Origin: Streptomyces cellostaticus
GTDB lineage: Bacteria; Actinomycetota; Actinomycetes; Streptomycetales; Streptomycetaceae
DNA length: 64,000 nt
Assembly (NCBI RefSeq): GCF_001513965.1
Contig: NZ_KQ948027.1
Coordinates: 110,523 to 174,522 of the forward strand
Direction: 5' to 3'
Numbering within the stretch: the stretch's first letter is position 1; every line of letters begins with the position of its first letter. The notes under the pieces were generated by a model. That model did not search any database, was not told the DNA's origin, and was given only the letters and a program-made list of their open reading frames with translations. The position numbers and the translations under genes were made by a program. Of the stretch, positions 43,239 to 54,256 are shown piece after piece.

Positions 43239-43685
43239 ATGCCGTCCAATGACGCCCGGATCCTGGCCCAAGCCGCCGTACCCACGGCTGCCGTCGGCGC
43301 GCTTGTCGCCGTCGTCAGTGGTGTGGTCGCCGGTGGCAAGGGAGCCATCGGGGCCGTCATCGGGACGCTGGTCGTGATCCTGTTCATGGGGCTCGGGCTC
43401 TATGTGCTGCAACGCACTGCCAAATCATTTCCGCAGCTGTTCCAGATGATGGGCCTCATGCTCTACGCGGCCCAGCTGCTGCTGCTGTTCATCTTCGTCG
43501 CCGCGTTCAAGAACACGACGCTGTTCAATCCCCGGGCCTTCGCCATCTCTCTCGTGGTCGCCACCCTGACGTGGATCGCCGCGCAGACCCGCGCCCACAT
43601 GAAGGCCAAGATTCTCTACGTCGAACCCGATTCGACCTCCTCTTCCAGTGACGGAAAGCCCCACAAGTCGGGGCACTCGTCGTGA
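43239..43685 (+). CDS. atpI: ATP synthase protein I
   Basis: A protein of 148 residues with four membrane helices (about 12-33, 38-57, 70-92, 99-118) and a polar Ser-rich tail. AtpI assists assembly of the c-ring and sits first in the operon, as in most bacteria. The ATG follows CGGAGTTGCCGCC. It is separated from atpB by 225 bp, which may hold a second promoter. Confidence 0.85.
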   Translation: MPSNDARILAQAAVPTAAVGALVAVVSGVVAGGKGAIGAVIGTLVVILFMGLGLYVLQRTAKSFPQLFQMMGLMLYAAQLLLLFIFVAAFKNTTLFNPRAFAISLVVATLTWIAAQTRAHMKAKILYVEPDSTSSSSDGKPHKSGHSS

Positions 43686-43910
43686 GAGGTAGGGCCGGGA
43701 TAAAGACACATGAGAGACCCTGCTATCGTCCGGTGCCAACTGCGGCATCGCGGGCGCGGGCATCCGAGCTGACGCCTGCTCAATCGCGAGGCGAGATGCC
43801 CCCAAGCCGCCCCCACATCCGAACCACCAGTCCCGTGCCGAACCGCGGCCCTGCGCCGCGCCGACACAACGAGGTTGCCGTACCCATGCGCCACGCTGAA
43901 GGAGTCCGCG

Positions 43911-44738
43911 GTGAGTGCTGACCCGACGCAGACGCTCGCTTTCGACAGCAGCTGCCACCTGTTCAACGGGTGTGGCTTCGACACTGTCGCTCCGGGCCTG
44001 CACTCGTTCCTGTTCAAGCCGCTCTGGGGCGACGCGGACAGCAACGTGTACTTCAACAAGACGATGCTGCTGGCGCTGCTCGGTTCCATCATCGTCGTCG
44101 GCTTCTTCTGGGCTGCGTTCGCGAAGCCGAAGGTCGTGCCGGGCAAGCTCCAGCTGGTGGCCGAGTCCGGCTACGACTTCATCCGCCGCGGTGTCGTCTA
44201 CGAGACCATCGGCAAGAAGGAAGGCGAGAAGTACGTCCCGCTGGTCGTCTCGCTCTTCTTCTTCGTCTGGATGATGAACCTCTGGTCGATCATTCCGGTC
44301 GCCCAGTTCCCGGTCACGGCGATCATTTCGTACCCCGCCGTGCTGGCCGGCATCGTCTACATCCTCTGGGTCTCGCTGACCTTCAAGCGGCACGGGTTCG
44401 TCGGAGCCTTCAAGAACTTCACCGGCTACGACAAGTCGCTCGGTGGGGTGCTCCCGCTGTCGATGACGATCGAGCTGTTCTCGAACCTGCTCGTGCGGCC
44501 CTTCACCCACGCGGTGCGACTCTTCGCGAACATGTTCGCCGGCCACACCCTGCTGGTGCTCTTCACCGTCGCCAGCTGGTACATGCTGAACGGCATCGGC
44601 ATCGCCTACTCCGGTGTCTCGTTCGTCATGGTCATCATCATGACGGCCTTCGAGCTCTTCATCCAGGCTGTTCAGGCCTACGTCTTCGTACTGCTGACCT
44701 GCAGCTTCATCCAGGGCGCGCTCGCCGAGCACCACTGA
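43911..44738 (+). CDS. atpB: F0F1 ATP synthase subunit a
   Basis: A protein of 275 residues; the GTG at 43911 has AAGGAG 6 nt upstream. It forms the proton half-channels beside the c-ring. The essential Arg is in AVRLFANMFAGHTLL (about 203), with the usual late segment IQAVQAYVFVLLTCSFIQGALAEHH. About six membrane helices are visible. It is followed by atpE in the standard order. Confidence 0.96.
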   Translation: MSADPTQTLAFDSSCHLFNGCGFDTVAPGLHSFLFKPLWGDADSNVYFNKTMLLALLGSIIVVGFFWAAFAKPKVVPGKLQLVAESGYDFIRRGVVYETIGKKEGEKYVPLVVSLFFFVWMMNLWSIIPVAQFPVTAIISYPAVLAGIVYILWVSLTFKRHGFVGAFKNFTGYDKSLGGVLPLSMTIELFSNLLVRPFTHAVRLFANMFAGHTLLVLFTVASWYMLNGIGIAYSGVSFVMVIIMTAFELFIQAVQAYVFVLLTCSFIQGALAEHH

Positions 44739-44811
44739 GCTCCCCGACCACCCAACCCAGACATCCGGTGGCCAACCCCCACCGGTCATTGAAAGAGAAG
44801 GAAGAACCGGC

Positions 44812-45060
44812 ATGTCCGTTCTGCACGAGACCCTGGCCGCTGTCCAGATCAAGGGCAACCTCGGCTCCATCGGTTACGGCCTCGCCGCGATCGGCCCGGG
44901 CGTCGGCGTCGGCATCATCTTCGGTAACGGCACCCAGGCCCTCGCCCGCCAGCCCGAGGCGGCCGGCCTGATCCGCGCCAACCAGATCCTGGGCTTCGCC
45001 TTCTGTGAGGCGCTCGCCCTGATCGGTCTGGTCATGCCGTTCGTCTACCCGGCCTCCTGA
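44812..45060 (+). CDS. atpE: F0F1 ATP synthase subunit c
   Basis: A protein of 82 residues forming two helices joined by the ARQPE loop. It makes up the rotor ring. The proton-binding acid is E66 in FCEALALIG. The glycine-rich first helix (GPGVGVGIIFGNGTQ) is typical. AGAAGGAAG precedes the ATG. Confidence 0.97.
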   Translation: MSVLHETLAAVQIKGNLGSIGYGLAAIGPGVGVGIIFGNGTQALARQPEAAGLIRANQILGFAFCEALALIGLVMPFVYPAS

Positions 45061-45097
45061 CCCGACCGTCGCGCACCTTTAGACGAAAGGCACTGAT

Positions 45098-45643
45098 ATG
45101 AGCCCCCTGGTTCAGCTGGCGGCGGAGGAGGCCGAAAACCCCCTCATCCCGCCGATCCCAGAGCTCGTCATCGGCCTCATCGCCTTCGTCATCGTCTTCG
45201 GCTTCCTCGCCAAGAAGCTCCTCCCGAACATCAACAAGGTTCTGGAAGAGCGTCGCGAAGCCATCGAGGGCGGTATCGAGAAGGCCGAGGCCGCGCAGAC
45301 CGAGGCCCAGAGCGTCCTTGAGCAGTACAAGGCCCAGCTCGCCGAAGCCCGGCACGAGGCCGCGCGCCTGCGCCAGGAGGCTCAGGAGCAGGGGGCCACG
45401 CTCATCGCCGAGATGCGGGCCGAGGGCCAGCGTCAGCGCGAGGAGATCGTCGCCGCCGGTCACGCCCAGATCGAGGCCGACCGCAACGCCGCCGCTCAGG
45501 CGCTGCGGCAGGACGTCGGCAGGCTCGCCACCGACCTGGCCGGCAAGCTCGTCGGCGAGTCCCTCGAGGACCACGCCCGCCAGAGCCGGGTCATCGACCG
45601 CTTCCTCGACGAGCTCGAGGAGAAGGCCGAGGCCACGCGATGA
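45098..45643 (+). CDS. atpF: F0F1 ATP synthase subunit b
   Basis: A protein of 181 residues with one N-terminal membrane helix (about 22-42, ELVIGLIAFVIVFGFLA). A long charged coiled coil follows, rich in Ala/Glu/Arg (KVLEERREAIEGGIEKAEAA onward). It is the peripheral stalk linking F0 to the F1 delta and alpha subunits. The stop overlaps the atpH ATG (ATGA). Confidence 0.96.
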   Translation: MSPLVQLAAEEAENPLIPPIPELVIGLIAFVIVFGFLAKKLLPNINKVLEERREAIEGGIEKAEAAQTEAQSVLEQYKAQLAEARHEAARLRQEAQEQGATLIAEMRAEGQRQREEIVAAGHAQIEADRNAAAQALRQDVGRLATDLAGKLVGESLEDHARQSRVIDRFLDELEEKAEATR

Positions 45644-46455
45644 ACGGAGCGAGCCGCGAGGCCCTGGCAGCCGCACGTGAGCGTCTCGACGCGCTGACGG
45701 ACTCCACGTCCGTGGATGCCGCGCAGCTCGCCGACGAGCTGGCGGCCGTCACCGCGCTGCTCGACCGCGAGGCCGGCCTGCGCCGGGCCCTCACCGACCC
45801 GGCGCAGCCTGCAGAGGCCAAGGCCGAACTGGTCCGGCGTCTGGTCGGCGGACAGGTCAGCGGGGAGACCGCCGACCTGGTGGCCGGCACCGCCCGCGCC
45901 CGCTGGTCGCAGTCCCGCGACCTGGTCGACGCGCTGGAGGAGCTGGCGAACACCGCCGACCTGACGGCCGCGCAGAAGGCCGGCACGCTCGACGACGTGG
46001 AGGACGAGCTGTTCCGGTTCGGCCGGATCGTCTCCTCGAGCATCGAGCTGCGCACCGCGCTGACCGACCGCAGGGCCGCCGTGTCCGCCAAGGTCGACCT
46101 GCTGCACCGGCTGCTCGGCGGCCGGGCCAAGCCGGCCACCGAGCGTCTGGTGACGCGTCTGGTGACCGCGCCGCGTGGACGTAGCCTGGAAGCGGGACTG
46201 GAGTCCCTGTCCAAGCTCGCCGCCGAGCGCCGGGACCGGTTCGTCGCCGTCGTCACGTCGGCGGTGCCGCTGAGCGACTCGCAGAGGCAGCGCCTGGGCG
46301 CCGCCCTCGCGAAGCTCTACGGCCGCCGGATGCACCTCAACCTGGACGTGGACCCCGAGGTTGTCGGAGGGATCCGGGTACAGGTCGGTGACGAGGTCAT
46401 CAACGGCTCCCTCGCGGACCGGCTGGACGACGCCGCCCGCCGCATGGCGAGCTAG
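45640..46455 (+). CDS. atpH: F0F1 ATP synthase subunit delta
   Basis: A protein of 271 residues, the long actinobacterial form. An N-terminal helical bundle continues through residue about 180, followed by the C-terminal VTSAVPLSDSQRQRL region and the conserved LDVDPEVVGGIRVQVGDEVIN (split here by family motif). It connects the b stalk to F1. The ATG overlaps the atpF stop. Confidence 0.95.
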   Translation: MNGASREALAAARERLDALTDSTSVDAAQLADELAAVTALLDREAGLRRALTDPAQPAEAKAELVRRLVGGQVSGETADLVAGTARARWSQSRDLVDALEELANTADLTAAQKAGTLDDVEDELFRFGRIVSSSIELRTALTDRRAAVSAKVDLLHRLLGGRAKPATERLVTRLVTAPRGRSLEAGLESLSKLAAERRDRFVAVVTSAVPLSDSQRQRLGAALAKLYGRRMHLNLDVDPEVVGGIRVQVGDEVINGSLADRLDDAARRMAS

Positions 46456-46585
46456 TAACTCAACAAGCAGTACGTACTGATGACGGCCCTGGTTGGGCCG
46501 TGCAGAGGATTCACCTCCTAATGGGGGGAGTCCCCATCCCCCCAAAGTGAAACTTCGGGCCCAACAAGGAGAGCAGGGAACCCAG

Positions 46586-48178
46586 ATGGCGGAGCTCACG
46601 ATCCGGCCGGAGGAGATCCGGGACGCGCTGGAGAACTTCGTCCAGTCGTACAAGCCGGACGCGGCCTCGCGCGAAGAGGTCGGCACCGTCACCTTCGCCG
46701 GTGACGGCATCGCGAAGGTCGAGGGCCTGCCCTCGGCCATGGCCAACGAGCTGCTGAAGTTCGAGGACGGCACCCTCGGTCTCGCCCTCAACCTCGAAGA
46801 GCGCGAGATCGGTGCCATCGTCCTCGGCGAGTTCAGCGGCATCGAAGAGGGCCAGCCGGTCACCCGTACCGGTGAGGTCCTGTCCGTCGCGGTCGGCGAG
46901 GGTTACCTCGGCCGTGTGGTGGACCCGCTCGGCAACCCGATCGACGGCCTCGGCGAGATCGAGACCGAGGGCCGCCGCGCCCTCGAACTGCAGGCCCCCA
47001 CGGTCATGCAGCGCAAGTCGGTGCACGAGCCGATGGAGACGGGCTACAAGGCCGTCGACGCCATGACCCCGATCGGCCGCGGCCAGCGTCAGCTGATCAT
47101 CGGCGACCGCCAGACCGGCAAGACCGCCCTGGCCGTCGACACGATCATCAACCAGCGCGACAACTGGCGCACCGGCGACCCGAACAAGCAGGTCCGCTGC
47201 ATCTACGTCGCCATCGGCCAGAAGGGCTCCACCATCGCCGGCGTGCGCCGCGCGCTGGAGGAGAACGGCGCCCTGGAGTACACGACGATCGTCGCCGCCC
47301 CGGCGTCCGACCCGGCCGGCTTCAAGTACCTGGCGCCGTACACCGGTTCCGCCATCGGCCAGCAGTGGATGTACCAGGGCAAGCACGTCCTGATCATCTT
47401 CGACGACCTGTCGAAGCAGGCCGACGCCTACCGTGCCGTCTCCCTGCTGCTGCGCCGCCCGCCGGGCCGCGAGGCCTACCCGGGTGACGTCTTCTACCTG
47501 CACTCCCGTCTGCTGGAGCGCTGCGCGAAGCTCTCCGACGACATGGGCGCCGGCTCGATGACCGGTCTGCCGATCGTCGAGACCAAGGCCAACGACGTCT
47601 CGGCGTTCATCCCGACCAACGTCATCTCCATCACCGACGGCCAGTGCTTCCTGGAGTCGGACCTGTTCAACGCCGGTCAGCGTCCCGCGCTGAACGTCGG
47701 TATCTCCGTCTCCCGAGTCGGTGGTTCCGCGCAGCACAAGGCGATGCGCCAGGTCTCCGGCCGCCTGCGTGTGGACCTCGCCCAGTTCCGTGAGCTGGAG
47801 GCGTTCGCCGCCTTCGGTTCCGACCTGGACGCGGCCTCCAAGGCCCAGCTGGACCGCGGTCAGCGCATGGTCGAGCTGCTGAAGCAGGCGCAGTACGAGC
47901 CGATGGCCACCGAGAACCAGGTCGTCTCCGTCTGGGCCGGCACCACCGGCAAGATGGACGAGGTCCCGGTCGTCGACATCCGCCGCTTCGAGAAGGAGCT
48001 CCTGGAGTTCCTGCACCGCAAGCACCAGGGCCTGATGACCTCCATCAAGGAGGGCGGCAAGATGTCCGACGACACCCTGCAGGCCATCGCGGACGCGATC
48101 GCGGAGTTCAAGAAGCAGTTCGAGACCTCCGACGGCAAGCTGCTCGGCGAGGACGTCCCGGCCACCTCCGGCAAGTGA
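46586..48178 (+). CDS. atpA: F0F1 ATP synthase subunit alpha
   Basis: A protein of 530 residues; the ATG at 46586 follows AAGGAGAGCAGGG. It binds nucleotide non-catalytically: the P-loop GDRQTGKT is at about 173-180. The alpha-type arginine finger lies in the VGISVSRVGGSAQ region (about 371-383). The N-terminal beta barrel starts with the RPEEIRDALENF helix that binds delta. Very codon-optimised, as expected for a highly expressed operon. Confidence 0.98.
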   Translation: MAELTIRPEEIRDALENFVQSYKPDAASREEVGTVTFAGDGIAKVEGLPSAMANELLKFEDGTLGLALNLEEREIGAIVLGEFSGIEEGQPVTRTGEVLSVAVGEGYLGRVVDPLGNPIDGLGEIETEGRRALELQAPTVMQRKSVHEPMETGYKAVDAMTPIGRGQRQLIIGDRQTGKTALAVDTIINQRDNWRTGDPNKQVRCIYVAIGQKGSTIAGVRRALEENGALEYTTIVAAPASDPAGFKYLAPYTGSAIGQQWMYQGKHVLIIFDDLSKQADAYRAVSLLLRRPPGREAYPGDVFYLHSRLLERCAKLSDDMGAGSMTGLPIVETKANDVSAFIPTNVISITDGQCFLESDLFNAGQRPALNVGISVSRVGGSAQHKAMRQVSGRLRVDLAQFRELEAFAAFGSDLDAASKAQLDRGQRMVELLKQAQYEPMATENQVVSVWAGTTGKMDEVPVVDIRRFEKELLEFLHRKHQGLMTSIKEGGKMSDDTLQAIADAIAEFKKQFETSDGKLLGEDVPATSGK

Positions 48179-48198
48179 CGACGGAAGGGACCTGACTC

Positions 48199-49116
48199 AT
48201 GGGAGCCCAGCTCCGGGTCTACAAGCGTCGCATCCGATCCGTCTCCGCGACCAAGAAGATCACGAAGGCGATGGAGATGATCGCCGCCTCGCGCGTCGTC
48301 AAGGCGCAGCGCAAGGTGGCGGCCTCCACGCCGTACGCGCAGGAACTGACCCGCGCGGTCACGGCGGTCGGTACCGGCTCGAACACCAAGCACCCGCTCA
48401 CCACGGAGGCGGAGAACCCGGCCCGTGCCGCGGTCCTGCTCCTCTCGAGCGACCGCGGTCTGGCCGGCGCCTTCAACTCCAACGCCATCAAGGCGGCGGA
48501 GCAGCTGACCGAGCGCCTGGAGCGCGAGGGCAAGCAGGTCGACACGTACATCGTCGGCCGGCGTGGTGTCGCGCACTACAACTTCCGTGAGCGCAAGGTC
48601 ACGGAGTCGTGGACCGGATTCACCGACGAGCCCTCGTACGCGGACGCCAAGAAGGTCGCGGCGCCGCTGATCGAGGCCATCGAGAAGGATTCGGCGGACG
48701 GCGGCGTGGACGAACTCCACATCGTCTACACCGAGTTCGTCTCGATGATGACGCAGACGGCGCTCGACGCACGGCTGCTGCCGTTGCGCCTCGAAGAGGT
48801 CGCGGAGGAGGCGAAGCCCAAGGGCGAGCTTCTCCCGCTGTACGACTTCGAGCCTTCGGCGGAGGACGTCCTCGACGCCCTGCTGCCGCGCTACGTGGAG
48901 AGCCGTATCTACAACGCGCTGCTCCAGTCGGCCGCTTCGAAGCACGCCGCCACGCGGCGCGCGATGAAGTCGGCCACGGACAACGCCGGTGAGCTCATCG
49001 AATCGCTCACCCGGCTTGCCAACCAGGCCCGCCAGGCCGAAATCACCCAGGAAATCAGCGAGATCGTCGGTGGCGCCAGTGCCCTGGCCGACGCGACCGC
49101 GGGGAGTGACAAGTAA
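48199..49116 (+). CDS. atpG: F0F1 ATP synthase subunit gamma
   Basis: A protein of 305 residues forming the central rotor shaft. The two terminal helices are clear: QLRVYKRRIRSVSATKKITK at the start and ENAGELIESLTRLANQARQ-type sequence at the end (NQARQAEITQEISEIVGGA). The actinobacterial extra loop in the middle is present. The stop overlaps the atpD ATG by one base. Confidence 0.97.
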   Translation: MGAQLRVYKRRIRSVSATKKITKAMEMIAASRVVKAQRKVAASTPYAQELTRAVTAVGTGSNTKHPLTTEAENPARAAVLLLSSDRGLAGAFNSNAIKAAEQLTERLEREGKQVDTYIVGRRGVAHYNFRERKVTESWTGFTDEPSYADAKKVAAPLIEAIEKDSADGGVDELHIVYTEFVSMMTQTALDARLLPLRLEEVAEEAKPKGELLPLYDFEPSAEDVLDALLPRYVESRIYNALLQSAASKHAATRRAMKSATDNAGELIESLTRLANQARQAEITQEISEIVGGASALADATAGSDK

Positions 49117-50552
49117 TGACCACCACTGTTGAGACGGCCACGGCGACGGGCCGCGTCGCGCGGGTCATCGGCCCGGTCGTCGACGTGGAGTTCCCCGTCG
49201 ACGCGATGCCGCAGATGTACAACGCCCTCCACGTCGAGGTCTCCGACCCGGCCAACGCGGGCGAGAAGAAGACGCTGACCCTGGAGGTCGCCCAGCACCT
49301 GGGTGACGGCCTGGTCCGCGCCATCTCCATGCAGCCCACCGACGGTCTGGTCCGCCAGGCCCCGGTGGTCGACACGGGCGCCGGCATCAGCGTCCCGGTC
49401 GGCGACTTCACCAAGGGCAAGGTGTTCAACACCCTCGGTGAGGTGCTGAACACCGACGAGTCCTACGACGGCGAGCGCTGGTCCATCCACCGCACGGCCC
49501 CCGCGTTCGACCAGCTCGAGTCGAAGACCGAGATGTTCGAGACGGGCCTGAAGGTCGTCGACCTGCTGACCCCGTACGTCAAGGGCGGCAAGATCGGTCT
49601 GTTCGGTGGCGCCGGTGTCGGCAAGACCGTGCTGATCCAGGAAATGATCATGCGTGTCGCCAACCTCCACGAGGGCGTCTCCGTCTTCGCGGGTGTCGGC
49701 GAGCGCACCCGTGAGGGCAACGACCTCATCGCGGAGATGGAAGAGTCCGGCGTTCTGGAGAAGACCGCGCTGGTCTTCGGCCAGATGGACGAGCCCCCGG
49801 GCACCCGTCTGCGCGTCGCCCTGGCCGGTCTGACGATGGCGGAGTACTTCCGCGACGTCCAGAAGCAGGACGTGCTGTTCTTCATCGACAACATCTTCCG
49901 CTTCACCCAGGCCGGTTCCGAGGTCTCCACCCTGCTCGGCCGTATGCCGTCCGCGGTGGGTTACCAGCCGAACCTGGCCGACGAGATGGGCCTCCTCCAG
50001 GAGCGCATCACCTCGACCCGTGGTCACTCGATCACCTCGATGCAGGCGATCTACGTCCCCGCGGACGACCTGACCGACCCGGCCCCGGCCACCACCTTCG
50101 CCCACCTCGACGCGACGACGGTTCTGTCCCGTCCGATCTCGGAGAAGGGCATCTACCCGGCCGTGGACCCGCTGGACTCCACGTCCCGGATCCTGGACCC
50201 GCGCTACATCGCGCAGGACCACTACAACGCGGCCATGCGCGTGAAGACGATCCTGCAGAAGTACAAGGACCTCCAGGACATCATCGCGATCCTCGGTATC
50301 GACGAGCTGGGCGAGGAGGACAAGCTCGTCGTCCACCGTGCCCGTCGTGTGGAGCGCTTCCTGTCCCAGAACACCCACGCCGCCAAGCAGTTCACCGGCG
50401 TGGACGGTTCGGACGTTCCGCTGGACGAGTCGATCGCCGCGTTCAACGCGATCTGCGACGGTGAGTACGACCACTTCCCCGAGCAGGCGTTCTTCATGTG
50501 CGGTGGTCTTGAGGACCTCAAGGCCAACGCCAAGGAGCTGGGCGTCTCCTGA
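49116..50552 (+). CDS. atpD: F0F1 ATP synthase subunit beta
   Basis: A protein of 478 residues and the catalytic subunit. The P-loop is GGAGVGKT (about 164-171). The catalytic Glu lies in GVGERTREGNDL and the DELSEED-type lever is DELGEEDK near residue 395. It begins on the last base of the atpG stop. Strong third-position GC and codon bias mark high expression. Confidence 0.98.
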   Translation: MTTTVETATATGRVARVIGPVVDVEFPVDAMPQMYNALHVEVSDPANAGEKKTLTLEVAQHLGDGLVRAISMQPTDGLVRQAPVVDTGAGISVPVGDFTKGKVFNTLGEVLNTDESYDGERWSIHRTAPAFDQLESKTEMFETGLKVVDLLTPYVKGGKIGLFGGAGVGKTVLIQEMIMRVANLHEGVSVFAGVGERTREGNDLIAEMEESGVLEKTALVFGQMDEPPGTRLRVALAGLTMAEYFRDVQKQDVLFFIDNIFRFTQAGSEVSTLLGRMPSAVGYQPNLADEMGLLQERITSTRGHSITSMQAIYVPADDLTDPAPATTFAHLDATTVLSRPISEKGIYPAVDPLDSTSRILDPRYIAQDHYNAAMRVKTILQKYKDLQDIIAILGIDELGEEDKLVVHRARRVERFLSQNTHAAKQFTGVDGSDVPLDESIAAFNAICDGEYDHFPEQAFFMCGGLEDLKANAKELGVS

Positions 50553-50662
50553 GCCCCGAGCTCGGGTGAGGGGGCGGGCGCGTCCCGCCCCCTCACCTAC
50601 GCCTACTAGAATTGACCCCAACACCCGGCACTACCGCCGGGTGGTGACCCGAGGAGCCACCC

Positions 50663-51040
50663 TTGGCTGCTGAGCTGCACGTCGCGCTGGTCGCGGCCGA
50701 CCGAGAGGTCTGGTCCGGCGAGGCCACCCTGGTCGTCGCGCGCACCACGTCCGGCGACATCGGCGTCATGCCCGGTCACCAGCCGCTGCTCGGTGTGCTG
50801 GAGTCGGGCCCGGTGACCATCCGTACGAGTGATGGCGGAACGGTCGTCGCCGCGGTGCACGGCGGTTTCATCTCGTTCGCGGACGACAAGCTGTCGCTGC
50901 TGGCCGAGGTCGCCGAGCTGTCGGACGAGATCGATGTCCAGCGTGTCGAGCGCGAGCTCGAGCGCGCGAAGGCGGAGGACGACGCGGAGGCCGAGCGCCG
51001 CGCGGATGTCCGTCTGCGGGCGGCGACCGCGGCGCGTTGA
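50663..51040 (+). CDS. atpC: F0F1 ATP synthase subunit epsilon
   Basis: A protein of 125 residues with a TTG start 8 nt after GAGGAG. The N-terminal beta sandwich carries the conserved GDIGVMPGHQPLL (about 31-43). A C-terminal helical hairpin (about 88-125) is rich in Ala/Glu/Arg and can inhibit ATP hydrolysis. It is the last gene of the operon; a stable hairpin follows. Confidence 0.96.
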   Translation: MAAELHVALVAADREVWSGEATLVVARTTSGDIGVMPGHQPLLGVLESGPVTIRTSDGGTVVAAVHGGFISFADDKLSLLAEVAELSDEIDVQRVERELERAKAEDDAEAERRADVRLRAATAAR

Positions 51041-51065
51041 TCCACCGCGCCGTGTGATGACGTCA

Positions 51066-51112
51066 CTCAGCCGCGGCCGGCCCGGAGCAATCCGGTGCCG
51101 GTCGCGGCTGAG
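51066..51112 (+). terminator. Terminator of the ATP synthase operon
   Basis: A 16-bp stem (51066-51081 with 51097-51112, one G-T) and a 15-nt loop, 25 bp after atpC. No U-tract follows, as is common in Streptomyces. Confidence 0.75.
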
Positions 51113-51194
51113 CCAGATGTGGGTGTCTTTTCCGTTTCATTACCCAGTTTCGAAAATCAGTTCCATTGCCTAGGAGACGAGGAGGTCGGTGCCG

Positions 51195-51641
51195 ATGGTC
51201 CTCGCTCTGACTGTGTGCGGAATCGTGGTCGCGCTCGTGGTGGTGGGACTGTTCCTGTTCGGCCTGCGCCGCAGACTCATCCAGCGCTCTGGCGGCACCT
51301 TCGACTGTTCCCTGCGCTGGGACGTGGCCGAGAAACCGGACACCAACGGCAAGGGCTGGAGCTACGGCGTCGCCCGCTACAACGGCGACCGTATCGAGTG
51401 GTACCGGGTCTTCTCCTACGCCTACCGCCCGCGCCGGGTCCTGGAGCGCTCGCAGATCGAGGTGGCCGGCCGCCGGCTGCCCGAGGGCGAGGAGGAGCTG
51501 GCGCTGCTCTCCGACGCGGTGGTCCTCGCCTGTACCCACCGGGGCACGCGCCTCGAACTCGCGATGAGCGAAGACGCGCTGACCGGTTTCCTCGCGTGGC
51601 TGGAGGCAGCCCCGCCCGGTCAGCGCGTCAACGTCGCTTAG
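51195..51641 (+). CDS. DUF2550 membrane-anchored protein
   Basis: A protein of 148 residues; the ATG at 51195 is 9 nt from GAGGAGG, with a GTG at 51189 as alternative. A single N-terminal helix (about 4-24) precedes RRRLIQRSGGTFDCSLRW and a small beta domain. DUF2550 proteins follow atpC throughout actinomycetes and have no established function. The soluble part reads like a PH-type or beta-barrel domain. Confidence 0.88.
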   Translation: MVLALTVCGIVVALVVVGLFLFGLRRRLIQRSGGTFDCSLRWDVAEKPDTNGKGWSYGVARYNGDRIEWYRVFSYAYRPRRVLERSQIEVAGRRLPEGEEELALLSDAVVLACTHRGTRLELAMSEDALTGFLAWLEAAPPGQRVNVA

Positions 51642-51646
51642 GGGTC

Positions 51647-53467
<1,821 letters not shown>

Positions 53468-53546
53468 GCTGCGCCTCCCTCTTGTAGGGGGCTGGGAATG
53501 GGGAGTGTCAGGGGCATGACTGAGCCTTCACACCCACGGTGCCGCG

Positions 53547-53589
53547 AGAATAGAAAGGTCTGGACCACAGGTCAATAGGTCTGGACCAC
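53547..53589 (-). promoter_or_regulatory. Chitinase promoter with two dre-like operators
   Basis: On the minus strand -35 TTGACC (53570-53575) and -10 TATTCT (53547-53552) are 17 bp apart. A 13-bp element GTGGTCCAGACCT occurs twice (53556-53568 in the spacer and 53577-53589 just upstream of -35), spaced 21 bp, two helical turns. This matches the paired direct repeats of Streptomyces chitinase promoters and resembles the DasR site (TGGTCTAGACCA). GlcNAc-responsive control is therefore very likely. Confidence 0.85.
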
Positions 53590-53605
53590 TTGCCCGTGCG
53601 GCCCG

Positions 53606-54256
53606 CTAGATCCCCAACTCCTGCGCCAGCACGGCCGCTTGGACCCGGCTGCGCAGCTCCAGCTTCGCCAGCAGACGGCTGACGTGGGTCTTCACCGTGC
53701 CCTCCGCCATCTCCAGCCGCCCGGCGATCTCGGCGTTGGACAGCCCCTCGCCGATACACGACAGCACCTCGCGCTCCCGCCGGGTCAGCGCGCCGAGCAC
53801 CGCCGGGTCCGCCCCCGTACGCCGCCCGGGACCGGCCGCGAACTCGGCGAGCAGCCGCCGGGTGACGGCCGGCGCGACGATCCCCTCCCCGCGCGCCACC
53901 GTCCGCACCGCCTCCAGCAGGTCCTTCGCCTCGGTGTTCTTCAGCAGGAACCCGGCCGCCCCCGCCCGCAGCGCCCCGAACACGTACTCGTCGAGGTCGA
54001 ACGTGGTCAGCACCAGGACGTCCGCGAGCCCGTCGGCAGTGATCGCCCGGGTCGCCGAGACCCCGTCCAGGCGGGGCATCTGCACGTCCATCAGCACCAC
54101 GTCCGGCCGCAGCTCCCGGGCCAGCTCCACCGCCCGCTCGCCGTCCGCCGCCTCCCCGGCCACCTCGATGTCGGGCGCGCTGCCCAGGATCAGGACCAGG
54201 CCGGCCCGGACGGCGGACTGGTCCTCGGCGACCAGGACCCGGATGGTGCGGTTCAT
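53606..54256 (-). CDS. NarL/LuxR-type response regulator
   Basis: A protein of 216 residues. Receiver domain at about 1-120: Asp pair in LVAEDQ, phospho-acceptor Asp in VVLMDVQMP, and Lys in FLLKNTE. A LuxR-type HTH at about 148-210 (LTRREREVLSCIGEGLSNAE) binds DNA. The ATG overlaps the kinase stop (ATGA), so kinase and regulator are translated together. It lies back-to-front with the chitinase promoter, but no functional tie is proven. Confidence 0.94.
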   Translation of the reverse strand: MNRTIRVLVAEDQSAVRAGLVLILGSAPDIEVAGEAADGERAVELARELRPDVVLMDVQMPRLDGVSATRAITADGLADVLVLTTFDLDEYVFGALRAGAAGFLLKNTEAKDLLEAVRTVARGEGIVAPAVTRRLLAEFAAGPGRRTGADPAVLGALTRREREVLSCIGEGLSNAEIAGRLEMAEGTVKTHVSRLLAKLELRSRVQAAVLAQELGI

